This document shows, in pieces, positions 7,835-18,387 of a stretch of 64,000 nt of DNA; positions within the stretch are counted from its first letter, which is position 1, and each line of letters starts with the position of its first letter. The translations under genes were made by a program, and so were the position numbers. The notes beneath the pieces are model-generated. The model was not told where the DNA came from, searched no databases, and saw nothing but the letters and a program-made list of their open reading frames with translations. Source of the DNA: Candidatus Heimdallarchaeota archaeon (GTDB taxonomy: Archaea; Asgardarchaeota; Heimdallarchaeia; JABLTI01); the NCBI GenBank assembly GCA_018238155.1, contig JABCTZ010000037.1:62001-126000 (forward strand), read 5' to 3'.

Positions 7835-9520
7835 TCAAGGGGAATCTCTTATTGAGATTTTACTTTTTTTCATTGATACTAAGCCGTCATTTATTATTTT
7901 GCCATCATTAATTTCTATTGCTCTATGATTTTCTTGAAGTAAGGATAAATCATGTGTAGCAATTATTAAAGTGATTTCTATTGCCTTATGGAATTCAACA
8001 AGTTTGTTAATTGTTTCTTTAGCTAAATCATAATCCAGATTTGCAGTTGGTTCATCAAGGAATAAGATTTTGGGATTCCTATATGCAGCTATAGCTAAAC
8101 TCGCTCTCTGTAATTCCCCACCAGAAACCTCTAACGGAAATGATTCTTGTCTATGAGCGATTTTATATCTACTTAATAGCTCATCTATTTTTTGTTTTGT
8201 GTTGTTGTCATTGTTCTTATCTTTCAGAAAAATGTCTTTGATATAAAAATTCTCCTTTACTGTGAGGTGCGGGTGTAAATTTCCTTGTTGAGCAATTAAT
8301 CCAAAATTTCTCAACCTGAAATCTGCTTTTTGAGCATCAGATAATACTGAGAAATCAGTACCAAGTATTTCAATAGAACCACTTGAACTTGGTTCTAATC
8401 CTGTCATGACTTTCAGAAGCGTTGTCTTACCTGAACCACTTGGTCCTAAGATGAATAATAGTTCACCTTCAAAAACTTTCAAGCTAATACTGTTTAAAAC
8501 TTTGATTTTGCCATCACTAATTTCGTAGCTTTTGTTAACATTTTTGAGATGTATGACTAATTCTTTTCCCTTTTTGTATTTACTTGGGATTTTTTTCAAA
8601 TCTAGTTTCTTAGGCACTGTAATTGGTTTAGGAGGGATTATTTTTTCAGGAGAAATGCTTTTAGGATTCTTGATTGTTATTTCACTATTTTCAGATACTT
8701 CATATTCAACATCAGTCTCAAGTTTTAACGCATCATAAATTAAATCTGGAATTCTTGCACTTCTCGTTGAATCAATATGACTTTTTAGATGCAAGGGAAA
8801 AGTACTTTGTGCTTTTCTTTCTTCTTCATTTAATATTACAGAAATTCTACCATTTCTTATCTCACAGGTTTTGCTAAATTCATCGAGAAAACGAAGATCA
8901 TGTGTTACTACTAAAATAGTTGTTTTGAATTCTTTTGAAACTTCCAATAAAAGTTTCTTAACTTTTTCAGTATTATCACTATCTAATTGTCCTGTAGGTT
9001 CATCGCACAGAATTACTGGTGTTTTTTTAGCTAAAGCACATGCTATTGCAACTCGAGTCATTTCACCACCAGATAGTGTTTTCACTATTCTATTTTTCAA
9101 ATGCTCTATCCCTAATTTCTCAAGTATTTGATTTATTCGAGAAATTAAGCTCGACACGAATCCAAATCTTAACATTTGATAAAATTGCACGTTGTCGATA
9201 ACTGATATATTTAAAAAGAGGTTTCTTTCAGGAAATTGATCTACATTACTGATCATATTTAATCTATAAGCATTTTTTTCTTCTAAAGACATTTTCTCAA
9301 GATTATAACCTGCAACTTCAACAAATCCACTAGTTATCGTTTCAAGTCCTGATAAGATATTTATAAGAGTAGTTTTTCCAGACCCACTAGGACCCACTAT
9401 TGAGATAATCTCCCCTTCTGTGATATTTAGATCAGTTCCACGCAATGCTGGAATTTTGATTTTTCTGTCATTATCAATATAGATTTTTATCAAATCTCGA
9501 CATACTATCATTTTCATCAT
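7835..9520 (-). CDS. Tandem (double) ABC transporter ATPase, LolD/MacB type
   Basis: 561 residues holding two complete ABC ATPase domains. The first has Walker A GPSGSGKTT, signature LSGGEMTR and Walker B VILCDEPTGQLDSD. The second repeats these as GPSGSGKTT, VSGGELQR and ILFLDEPTANLDYD, after a linker of about 70 residues rich in proline and lysine. Both are of the FtsE/LolD/MacB class that drives FtsX-type permeases. Carrying both in one chain would supply both nucleotide sites for a single monomeric permease. The start is the ATG at 9520, whose ATGA overlaps the stop of the permease gene; a longer frame to 9574 lies inside that gene. Confidence 0.88.
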   Translation of the reverse strand: MMKMIVCRDLIKIYIDNDRKIKIPALRGTDLNITEGEIISIVGPSGSGKTTLINILSGLETITSGFVEVAGYNLEKMSLEEKNAYRLNMISNVDQFPERNLFLNISVIDNVQFYQMLRFGFVSSLISRINQILEKLGIEHLKNRIVKTLSGGEMTRVAIACALAKKTPVILCDEPTGQLDSDNTEKVKKLLLEVSKEFKTTILVVTHDLRFLDEFSKTCEIRNGRISVILNEEERKAQSTFPLHLKSHIDSTRSARIPDLIYDALKLETDVEYEVSENSEITIKNPKSISPEKIIPPKPITVPKKLDLKKIPSKYKKGKELVIHLKNVNKSYEISDGKIKVLNSISLKVFEGELLFILGPSGSGKTTLLKVMTGLEPSSSGSIEILGTDFSVLSDAQKADFRLRNFGLIAQQGNLHPHLTVKENFYIKDIFLKDKNNDNNTKQKIDELLSRYKIAHRQESFPLEVSGGELQRASLAIAAYRNPKILFLDEPTANLDYDLAKETINKLVEFHKAIEITLIIATHDLSLLQENHRAIEINDGKIINDGLVSMKKSKISIRDSP

Positions 9521-12450
9521 TCCTGTTTTTCTGGGTGATAATTTTTTATTACATGAATCAGATTTGTTATCCAACTACTATAGACGGCTATAAATTCAAG
9601 CCCAAAAGTTAAAACGTAAATCCATATTGGTGTGAATAATTCGAATTTTTTGAAAACTGGATATTGAATTATGAACATATTCTCAATCAAATTTATTATT
9701 GGAAAGCTTATTAGAACTGACATTAGCAATGGTACAAATGAAATAAAAAATAACTCAGAAGCAAAACCTAATCCCAAAAGCTTCTTGCTTACTCCAGTCT
9801 GATATTCGATTTCAATAATTTTATTTCTACTGCTTAATATCATACTTGATGTTGTGTATCCATATAAAAGTAGTAATAATATGGTAAAAATTGTTGTCAG
9901 TATTAAGATAAAATTTGTGAATTTGAAACTGCTCAAAACATTACTATAATTATAATCTGCATTAGATAAGGCTGTAATATCATAATCTCGGCTTAAAATT
10001 AATTGAACATTACGAATTGAGTTTTGATCCTTTGTTTTTATTAATAGTAGATTTGATTTTGTTATTTTAGTATTTTTTGCATTAAATTCTACTTGCGAAG
10101 CTGTCTTAGTATTTGTAACTAAGCTGAATGTAATATCAGTGTTAAATAATGGATAATAAGTATCCTGTAATTGTATCAAAGGAAAATACTGAAAACTTCC
10201 TACAAATGTTAATGGAAATTCGTTAAATACATCACAGAAATGTGAGTTGAAAAGAACACTATCTTCATCGAAATTATTCTTTGAAGCATATTCAGTATTC
10301 ATCAAGTATGTATTATCTATTACTAGCTCTTGAATTTCTTCTTCTGAAATAATTTCCTTTTCAAATTTTTCATAATTGATTATTTTGCTAAAATTTATTG
10401 GATCCTTGATTGCAAGAATATTTACAACGATTTTTTTTGAAATAAAGTGGTCATCGTCATTATATTCGAGTTTATACGTAGTTACCTCTGTTGTTAATTC
10501 TACATTAGGAATATTTTCAATTCCCTCAAATATTGTTGTATTGAAATTCCAATCTGGAATTATTATGTCCGCAAACCCTGACTGCAAATTTGCTTCAATT
10601 ATTACATGGTTATTTAATGAAGTTTGAAAAGTTAATCCAGGGATGATGCAGATACCAGACATTAAAATAATAGTAATTAATTGTCTATAATTAATGCTAT
10701 CGCTTGCCAAATTTTTCAATGAAAGCGAAATTGGGTTTCGCTTAATTTTCCAGAGCATTTTACTGAAGAACGTAGTAAAAATAATGAGTACTCTTGATAG
10801 TAAATAACTTAGAGAAAATGTAACCAATATGATTCCAATAAAAAATAAGCTTGTTGAAGTAACTAGCGTTGTTTGTAATATTGCTTGAGTTTCGTTAAAT
10901 GCTGTATCAGGTAAACCTACAAATAATAATCCAATGACTCCAAATCCGAATATAAACAAACCAGGAATAATTGTAATTAATTCTTCTATAGAAACTAATT
11001 TCTTGAATATTCGTTTCCGTAAATTCTGATGCTGCTGTGATATAACGATTGATGATTTGTTTAGAATTCTAACTTCGGATAAATAACCACTTGAGAAAAA
11101 AAGTATTGAATATATCAAGAGTGAATAAAATAACAATGGTTTAAAGATACCACCTAGAAATGCGATGAAATTTACATTATGACCAAATGATATGAGTGAA
11201 AATGCACTTAATATTACTCCAAGAACAATACCAATCAGTAAACAAGCTCCACTTAGAATAAGATTCTCTAGTAGTAAAATTTTTCGTATATTTTTGCCTT
11301 CTAGTCCTTGTTTCTTGAATAATTTGAATGTTGAATTGAGAAAATTTTTCTCTAAACTAAATATTGCCATAGAAAAATAAATCAAAATTGAAATTAGAGG
11401 AATAGCTAATGCAAAATTACGAACCGTATCTCTTAACCAAATACTGTTGAACTCTATTAAGAAATCTAAGATATCAGTATTCCAACTAAACGATTGTGAA
11501 TAAACTAAATTTTGATTTCCATATAAATCTGATAATGTCATGTGCCAATAAGAACGTGTTTTCTCAAATTTAGTGATATATGAAGGTATTTTACTAAATT
11601 TAATTGCTGTACTATCATAGATAAAGTCAATTGCTATGCCAATTATAGTTGCTATTTCAGGATAACTATTTACAATATCAAAAAAATAATCCTCTGTGGT
11701 AAATAATTTATGATTTGTATAAAAACTGTCAAAATTCTCTGAATCAATATATTTTTCCCAACTTAAAATGTCAGATGATCGATTTGCTTCAACAAATGCT
11801 TTCTCTAAATTTTCGACAATACCAACAATAGTAAAATTCTGTTTATAATCTGGTTGATTTCTTATCGCATATAAAGAAACAATATCATTTATTTGAAACT
11901 GATTTGAATTTGCTCCTGCTTTATAATATATAATCTCTGAATAATTTGTTGGAAATCTCCCTTCAGCAATATTTGAAGCAACCAATTGAAATTCTATTTC
12001 ACCAAATCCTGTTAACCCAAAGTATGGATTTGAAGTGCCCTCTTGGAAAAGTTGTATATTTAGAGAGCTTGAAGTCAATCCCTCAACAGCTAATCCCGGG
12101 ATTATATGGTCGAATTTGTTCTCAATTTCATTTGATACTTTGCTGAGGAGATTACTCTGAAAGTCAGGTTTTAAATTACCAGTGAATTGACAACTATAAG
12201 CTCCAATCCTTTGATCACTTGCCCAATTACTATTCTCATTAACATGATTTGAAAAGGAATTGATCTGATAAACATTCCAAGTCATTAGAAATGCACTAAT
12301 AAATATGAATATGAGAGATCCAACAACTAAGTTGAAAATGATTCTCTTTTTATTTATCTGGAGGAAGAATTTAGCAAATGGTCTGATTTGAATATTCCTT
12401 TTTATAGGATATTTCCTTCTGTTATTATTTTCCATTTCTTTATTTGCCAT
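9517..12450 (-). CDS. FtsX/MacB-type ABC transporter permease (large, two FtsX modules)
   Basis: 977 residues. A first membrane segment near residues 37-58 precedes a long extracytoplasmic domain (about 60-340) like the MacB periplasmic core. Three membrane segments follow (around 345-450), then a second block of membrane segments near 500-600, a second extracytoplasmic domain (about 610-850) and three final segments. The cytoplasmic loop NKIIEIEYQTGVSKKLL before the last segments is an FtsX coupling region. GAGGAG twelve bases upstream of the ATG lies in the tail of the preceding gene, five bases away, so the genes form one operon with the ATPase. Substrate is unknown; this class moves lipids, peptides or lipoproteins. 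Confidence 0.85.
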   Translation of the reverse strand: MANKEMENNNRRKYPIKRNIQIRPFAKFFLQINKKRIIFNLVVGSLIFIFISAFLMTWNVYQINSFSNHVNENSNWASDQRIGAYSCQFTGNLKPDFQSNLLSKVSNEIENKFDHIIPGLAVEGLTSSSLNIQLFQEGTSNPYFGLTGFGEIEFQLVASNIAEGRFPTNYSEIIYYKAGANSNQFQINDIVSLYAIRNQPDYKQNFTIVGIVENLEKAFVEANRSSDILSWEKYIDSENFDSFYTNHKLFTTEDYFFDIVNSYPEIATIIGIAIDFIYDSTAIKFSKIPSYITKFEKTRSYWHMTLSDLYGNQNLVYSQSFSWNTDILDFLIEFNSIWLRDTVRNFALAIPLISILIYFSMAIFSLEKNFLNSTFKLFKKQGLEGKNIRKILLLENLILSGACLLIGIVLGVILSAFSLISFGHNVNFIAFLGGIFKPLLFYSLLIYSILFFSSGYLSEVRILNKSSIVISQQHQNLRKRIFKKLVSIEELITIIPGLFIFGFGVIGLLFVGLPDTAFNETQAILQTTLVTSTSLFFIGIILVTFSLSYLLSRVLIIFTTFFSKMLWKIKRNPISLSLKNLASDSINYRQLITIILMSGICIIPGLTFQTSLNNHVIIEANLQSGFADIIIPDWNFNTTIFEGIENIPNVELTTEVTTYKLEYNDDDHFISKKIVVNILAIKDPINFSKIINYEKFEKEIISEEEIQELVIDNTYLMNTEYASKNNFDEDSVLFNSHFCDVFNEFPLTFVGSFQYFPLIQLQDTYYPLFNTDITFSLVTNTKTASQVEFNAKNTKITKSNLLLIKTKDQNSIRNVQLILSRDYDITALSNADYNYSNVLSSFKFTNFILILTTIFTILLLLLYGYTTSSMILSSRNKIIEIEYQTGVSKKLLGLGFASELFFISFVPLLMSVLISFPIINLIENMFIIQYPVFKKFELFTPIWIYVLTFGLEFIAVYSSWITNLIHVIKNYHPEKQE

Positions 12451-12455
12451 TGATA

Positions 12456-15362
12456 TTACTCCTCTTTAACAGCTCTATATTTGTTTAATTTATACCGAAT
12501 ACCTACAATCCATCCTATCATAACAAGTATTTCAATTGGAATCATCATTATAATAATTAGATACCACGGTGTCCAAAGGTTGAAACTGTTGTAAATCTCC
12601 TGTAGGTCAATAATCAATTTAGATAAAAGTAGAAAGAACAACTGACCATTAATTACAGATAATAGTACAGGTATAATTGTAATTATGAAAATTTCAAAGG
12701 TTAGATTTCTCCTAATTAATTCTCTACTTAAACCAGTTCTATATTCATATTCAATTATAGGTTTGCGTTTTGAGTATACATTTTCTGATAAAATATATCC
12801 AAGTAAAATCATAATGATTGAAGATAAGATAGTGCTTGCCTTTAGAAAATTGACTTCAAGAACATCTACACTTTGGTACAAGGTTCTTGATACTTCGTTA
12901 AAATTTTGATATTCAATTTTATAGATGTCTTGTAAAGTTCTGCAAATATCAGAAATATATGAATTTTCTTCTACTTTGATTAGAAGATTCTCAGATTTAG
13001 AATATATTGGATTTATATTGATTTCATTGAACATTTCCGCTGTTGAGTTTCCAGTTACTATTGAGTAAGCAATGTATTCTTCAGAACCAAAAGTATCATC
13101 ATAACTTGTTGGTATTAATGGAAAGTATTCAAAGTAGTCAATGTATTCTAATGAAAAAATCTTTGTTACTTTTCCAAAAATGGTTGTATACATTTTGTTA
13201 TCTTTATTGTATCTCCTTGTTTTCGCTTGATCTTTTTCAATCATAAATGTCAAATTATTTTCTAAAAGAATAATATCATCTAATGTATAGCTAACTGAAC
13301 CCAATTTCATATAATCAATTACTTGAGCAAATTGTTGTGGATTTTCTAATACAGTTAAATCTACTACTACTGTTATTGGATAGAGATTTTCTATCAGCGT
13401 TTATTATTCTCCATAATAATGTGAAACCACTGTTGATTTATCGATACCATTGATATTTTCAATTTCTACTTGGGAGTAATTATAGGAACCCCAATTAGGA
13501 ATTAAAATATCAGCGCAACCAATTGATAAGTTGCTCTCTAAAACGATATGTTTTTCAATCGATGTACCAATGAAAATACCAGGTATAAATGCAATACTGA
13601 TCAATGCGAGGATCATTGCGAATTTTTCATAATGCTTTTTGTTTATTTGAATGGATTTCAATGCAAGTGTTATATTTGATTTCCTTTCAAGCCATTTTTT
13701 TTCTCCAAAAGATACATAAATGAGAATTACTGCTTTTAAGATGAACAGTAATAAAACAGATGTAGCTATTACAATTCCAATATATAAGACAACCCAACCT
13801 ATTATTGCTATCAGATTTTGAATCAATGAATAGCTTCCAATATCTAAATCTCTTACTGGAATAATTCTTACAATTATTATACCAGGTGTAATAAGCAGTG
13901 TACCTAAACCTATTAACAGAAGTTCCATAAACGAGAAGATTTTTCTAAATTTAAACTTACTTTTTAAGTCTTTATCTTTTGGATTGGCAGTTTGTATCCT
14001 TCTAGCAATAGTTAATTCCATTACAATGCTTATAAGAATTAAACAAAATAAAATGGTAATCAAAATTATTATAATAAATGATTCTCCTAAACCAGAAATG
14101 TAGTTATTTAATGAAATACCATATTCATAATTTATTACAAATAAATATCCAAAAATGATTCCAAATATTATCCCAAAAAACGAACTATTTACTGCAACAA
14201 GTAAATTCTTTACTAATAAAGTATTGTTTATTTTGGAGTTTTCTATCCCTGACATTTTCATCTTTTTTATATTTGATTCTAATTGAGGTTCACCTATCTT
14301 ATACATCTCAATACTGATTAGAAAGATTGGAAATATAATTGGCAAGCAAATAATGAATGACTTTAGGGTTTCTTGAATCCAATAAATATTAAAGTTTGCC
14401 AGTAAAGCAAATAAATCCTCACCAAGAGAAATCTCAACCTCAGGGTCAATCATTAATTGAAAATTAGAGCCTATTTGTTTTTGATAGTTATTTAGATATA
14501 ATGATAATTTCCTGATGTTTATTTGCTCGGAATTGTAGTTAAAATCTACCATAACAGCTCTTCCATTATTCAATATTGGAAAATTGTTCAAAATATCAAA
14601 ATAGAATGTTTGACTTGTGATAAAACTTTCTTGACTAGAAAACATATATCTATAGTTTTCAATATAATTTCTCCAATTAAACAAATCTTGAGAATAACCA
14701 TTTTCAGCTACTGAATATGCAAGGTTTTTTACAATTCCAACTATTGAAAGATTTTGTGAATAAGTTTCTCCCTCAGTTGTAGTTTGAAAAATGATTTTAT
14801 CATTAATTTCTCTAATAATCGTATCATCTCTTATACAGTAAATAATTTCAGAGCTATTTTCAGGCATTCTTCCTTTAATCAAGTTATTTGATAAAATTTC
14901 TGTCAAATTATCATTCATAGTTAAAAATTCACATTTTGTTATTTCAGTTGAGTTATCTTTGAAATATATTTCTGAGCTCATTAAAGCTGATACATTATTA
15001 TTAGCAATCTCTGTGATGATCTCATTATAAGAATCCATTGCTTGAATAACAAATCGATCTAGATAATCTTCTGCATAATTCGGAACGAAATTGATTTCTA
15101 TTGTACTATAATATGAGCTAATTTTTTGATTGTTATTCCAATTGCCAGATTTAGTAAGAAAAGAATCGAATTCGTAATATTGATTTGAATACCAAATTAG
15201 AAGAAATGAGGTCAATATAGAGACAATTAATGTAAAGCAAATAAAAATAATAATTAATCTGTTTTTGTTGCTTTTAAGAAAAATCTTTAACAAATACTTT
15301 ATTCTAATCTGAGAAAATGTAGTTGTTAAACTAGCAAATGAATTCTTCTCCAAATAATTCAC
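12456..15362 (-). pseudogene. Second FtsX/MacB-type permease, broken by two consecutive in-frame TAA codons
   Basis: Read through in one frame, this gene would give about 967 residues, close to its 977-residue neighbour. It has the same order: N-terminal membrane segment, extracytoplasmic domain, three segments, linker, second domain, and a final module with KPIIEYEYRTGLSRELI. At 13401-13406 two adjacent TAA codons interrupt it after SHYYGE. The frame goes on unchanged on the other side (TLIENLYPITVVVDLTVLE), so no frameshift is involved. It is either a recent nonsense pseudogene, two separate half-proteins (652 and about 284 residues) or a read-through gene. The start is a GTG at 15362. The downstream permease ribosome site lies in its tail. 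Confidence 0.75.
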
Positions 15363-16004
15363 TTTCCACTGATTTCCTTAAAACTAAATAGTACTAAGAT
15401 GTGTTTAAAGTCTTCTGTTTATTCTGAATCTTTGAGTAATTACATTAGATTAAGAAAAAGAAATGCGAAGGAATATTTTTCATCGTATGATGTTTTCATT
15501 TGAATCTATGGGAGGATAAGTAAGCAAGGTGATTTAATATGAAGACACATGTCTTTCACTTACAATTCAGCAACAGAAAAGTTGTCAAAGGGATTAATGA
15601 CAAATTGAGAATCATTTACGTAAGATGGTATCTCAAGCTCTTGATTTATGCCTCTATGATTAATAAGATTTCACATGATATTTAGTGAACAACGAGTGTT
15701 GTATTTACTTTGTAAAGAGACTTTAATACCTCTTTTTATGTAAAAAAGTCCAATTTTCAAATCTTTCACCTTTTTATAGCAATTGACTTTCGCTATCTAT
15801 AATATTATCACCAGAATAATATTTATTTCTTCTCTTCATTTTTTCCTCTTTTTGCCTACTTTGGAACCCTTCCGAAAGTTTCTGTTCACTTAGTATATTT
15901 TCTCTCTCCTCCTAACTAATAGTATTTCAGTTGAAAGAAATAACCACATTTTTAGATTTCTTTACATAGACATAAAACATCACAGTGGAATTAATTTTAA
16001 CTTT
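15363..16004. other. 642-base stretch between the permease and tldD, one weak small ORF
   Basis: Mostly AT-rich and non-coding in appearance. A plus-strand ORF of 48 codons (15539-15685, MKTHVFHLQFSNRK at its start) has AAGGTG seven bases before its ATG, but no recognisable motif. Minus-strand CTTTAAAC near the start of the permease gene may be its TATA box. Nothing else is supported. Confidence 0.35.
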
Positions 16005-17393
16005 CTATTTGCTGTTGATTTCACCTGAAACAAGAGCACTCGTTCGAGTGGTTCCTCCACCACCATCAACTTTAGCGGGTTGCCACTTCCCACAATGACC
16101 ATTCCCCATTTCTAGTCTCCAATCATTTGCCACGGCATCAATTGACTTTAGCACTTCGAATGCATTTCCTGTTACGGTTACATTCTTCACGAGTCCACCG
16201 ATTTCACCATTCTTTATTTCATAAGTTTCTGGCATGGAAAACATAAATTCTGCAGTGCTATCTGCTTGTCCTCCACCTGGACTTACTAGATAATAACCAA
16301 ATTTTATTCCCTCAAAGAGCTCTTCTTTCTTGAAATCACCTGGTTCTAGGTAAGTATTCCTCATTCTAATAAGTGGTTCGTGATTATATTCAAACGCACG
16401 TTCGTTTCCAGTCGGTTCCACACCAAAATGATGTGCAGAGAAACGACTATGCAAAAATGATTTCATTATCCCTTTCTCAATGATAACCGTTTTCTGTGGT
16501 TTTACTCCTGCATCATCTACTGGTAACCAACCTGAAGCATAATCTTGTTCTCCAGTATCTACCATTGTCACAAGTTCACTGGCAACTTTTTTACCGATGG
16601 TACCTTTTGCAGCACTTCCAGACATAACAAAATCGCTCTCAACTGTATGACCAATTGCTTCATGTGAGATTATCCCCACTACTTTTGGATCCATTACTAC
16701 GGTGTGTTTTCCTCCTTTTGCAAGAGGAGCATCAAGTAATTTCGTTGATATTCTAACAGCATTTTCAACCATTTTCTCAGGGGGTGAAATTTCAAATAGT
16801 TCCCAACCACCACATAATCCTCGAGCATCCATAAATGGCATCATTTTCCCTGCATCGTGTGCTATTGCTTGAACGTAAAAGTCATGTTTACTATCGAACA
16901 CTTCAGCATTTGATCCATCAGAATTCATAACTATTCTATGATTTTGATATTCTCGTAAAAAGATCAGTGAGCCTTTGATTTTCTTATCCGCTTTCAGAAC
17001 TAGTTGGTCTGTATCAGCAACAAGTTTTACTCGTTCTTCTATACTATGATTAACTAATGGGTCTTTCCCCAAAGATTTGAAAACACCTATTACAGGTTTG
17101 ATTGGTGCTAACTCAATCTTTTCTTTCATGCTTGGAGCTAGATTTCTGGCAGCAGCAATCGCATCATTTAGCGTTCTCTTTACTGTAGATTTGTCTAATT
17201 TACTGGTGCTCGCAAAACCCCAGGCGCCATCCACCAGAACGCGTATTCCTATACCAGCAAAATCATCAACAATTGCTTTCTGAAGTTTCCCTTTATTAGA
17301 GCGCACTTCAATTTTTTTTCTTTGATGATATCTTGCTTCTACATGAACGCCATCTGATCGTTTATCTATTACTGATTGTAGTAAGTCTTTCAA
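16005..17393 (-). CDS. tldD: TldD metalloprotease subunit
   Basis: 462 residues. The zinc motif HEAIGH (residues 244-249), followed by TVESDFVMSGSAAKG, is the TldD signature; a further metal-binding region is CGGWELFEISPPEK upstream. The C-terminal GKWQPAKVDGGGGTTR and ALVSGEI are the usual TldD tail. It forms the active half of the TldD-TldE heterodimer with the pmbA product (5411-6754). The start is TTG at 17393 with only a weak ribosome site. Its 3' end (16024-16091) is repeated next to pmbA, which suggests the two genes were once adjacent. Confidence 0.93.
   Translation of the reverse strand: MKDLLQSVIDKRSDGVHVEARYHQRKKIEVRSNKGKLQKAIVDDFAGIGIRVLVDGAWGFASTSKLDKSTVKRTLNDAIAAARNLAPSMKEKIELAPIKPVIGVFKSLGKDPLVNHSIEERVKLVADTDQLVLKADKKIKGSLIFLREYQNHRIVMNSDGSNAEVFDSKHDFYVQAIAHDAGKMMPFMDARGLCGGWELFEISPPEKMVENAVRISTKLLDAPLAKGGKHTVVMDPKVVGIISHEAIGHTVESDFVMSGSAAKGTIGKKVASELVTMVDTGEQDYASGWLPVDDAGVKPQKTVIIEKGIMKSFLHSRFSAHHFGVEPTGNERAFEYNHEPLIRMRNTYLEPGDFKKEELFEGIKFGYYLVSPGGGQADSTAEFMFSMPETYEIKNGEIGGLVKNVTVTGNAFEVLKSIDAVANDWRLEMGNGHCGKWQPAKVDGGGGTTRTSALVSGEINSK
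16024..16091 (+). repeat. Direct repeat, copy B (inside the tldD 3' end)
   Basis: Matches 6775-6842 at 60 of 68 bases. It codes for the conserved glycine-rich tail of TldD. Confidence 0.85.
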
Positions 17394-17556
17394 TAAAAAA
17401 CACCGTTTGGATTAATTCTGTTATTTTAATAGAAAACTACTATATACAAGTATAATATTTTTTGGTTATCTTATAGAATTAGAACTGTAACTATATTACA
17501 AATAGCAAAAAATAATCAGCAGAAGAAATTGATGTGAGTAGAATTAATATATTCTA

Positions 17557-17811
17557 CTAATGCTTTCTTCTTTTGTCCGCTTTGTGGATAACACTGTAAT
17601 CTTTTATTTCATATTGTTTTATTGCAACCATATTTTCTCCACAGGAGACACAGAGAACGTTATTTGATTCATTTAAAGTTTTACAGTTTGGGCATTCAAT
17701 TTGCTTTTCTTTGGGAATGGTTGTTTTGTGTTTAGCTAAACTTTCTTCTATTAACTCTTTATCTCTTCTTTCATGTTTTTGTGCTTCATCTATTGGCATA
17801 ATATGTATCAA
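17557..17811 (-). CDS. Small zinc-ribbon protein
   Basis: 84 residues with one four-cysteine ribbon, CPNCKTLNESNNVLCVSCGEN (residues 40-59), a charged helical N-terminus and a basic C-terminus (ADKRRKH). The ribbon closely matches the second ribbon of the 18388-18708 product and that of the decayed copy between them. TTG start at 17811 with AGGAGG eight bases upstream. The function is not known; such ribbons occur in small nucleic-acid or protein-binding adaptors. Confidence 0.7.
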   Translation of the reverse strand: MIHIMPIDEAQKHERRDKELIEESLAKHKTTIPKEKQIECPNCKTLNESNNVLCVSCGENMVAIKQYEIKDYSVIHKADKRRKH

Positions 17812-17960
17812 ACATTTTTCCTCCTAGTATAAATTGTTCAAATGTATATTTAAGCATAAGTGAATAGTGGTTTAAAAAATAAAAATAAGGAGAGATAACT
17901 ATTGATGTTTGCTTCTCTTCCGTGTCCCTCGCATTCCACTGAAATCATAGGGTTTGATAT

Positions 17961-18223
17961 TTAATATTGAATAAAATTTATCCCGCAAGATGAACACGTA
18001 ACACTATTTGGTTCATTGAGGTTTTGATATTTAGGACAGACAATTTTGTGCCCTCCAGTTTGATCCGTTATCAGAGCTTTTTGGGAGTCTATCTACAATT
18101 TACTCATAATTTGTGTCCCTTCCGAAGAAATTTTCCACAATGTGGACATTTTACAGCTTGAATAATCCCTTTATCAAGAGAAGCGAGTTTCCAATTAATT
18201 AATCGTTCCATATCTATTTCCAT
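17961..18223 (-). pseudogene. Decayed zinc-ribbon paralogue
   Basis: The first part reads MERLINWKLASLDKG and then VKCPHCGKFLRKGHKL, like the first ribbon of the 18388-18708 protein. At the place where that protein has KLCSYC this one has KL-TGA-VNC, so a cysteine codon has become a stop. More stops follow. A second ribbon then appears in another frame (VCPKYQNLNEPNSVTCSSCG), in which one zinc cysteine is tyrosine. Two ribbons, a frameshift, several stops and a lost ligand make it a clear pseudogene. Confidence 0.75.
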
Positions 18224-18387
18224 TTTAATTTTGAGTGAAGCTGTATTCAAAGTTGAGCAATCAAAATGAATTTTTTTTATGAAATCGTTTATTTGGATTC
18301 TTGGAAGCATTTTGGAACAAAAGAAAATTATTTAAAATTAAGTAAATATAAAAAAGGAGAAATCAAAGAGAAAAACCTCAATGATAC

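Noticed and set aside
15539..15685. 48-codon plus-strand ORF with AAGGTG upstream
   Set aside because: Too short and without family resemblance; recorded only in the intergenic entry.
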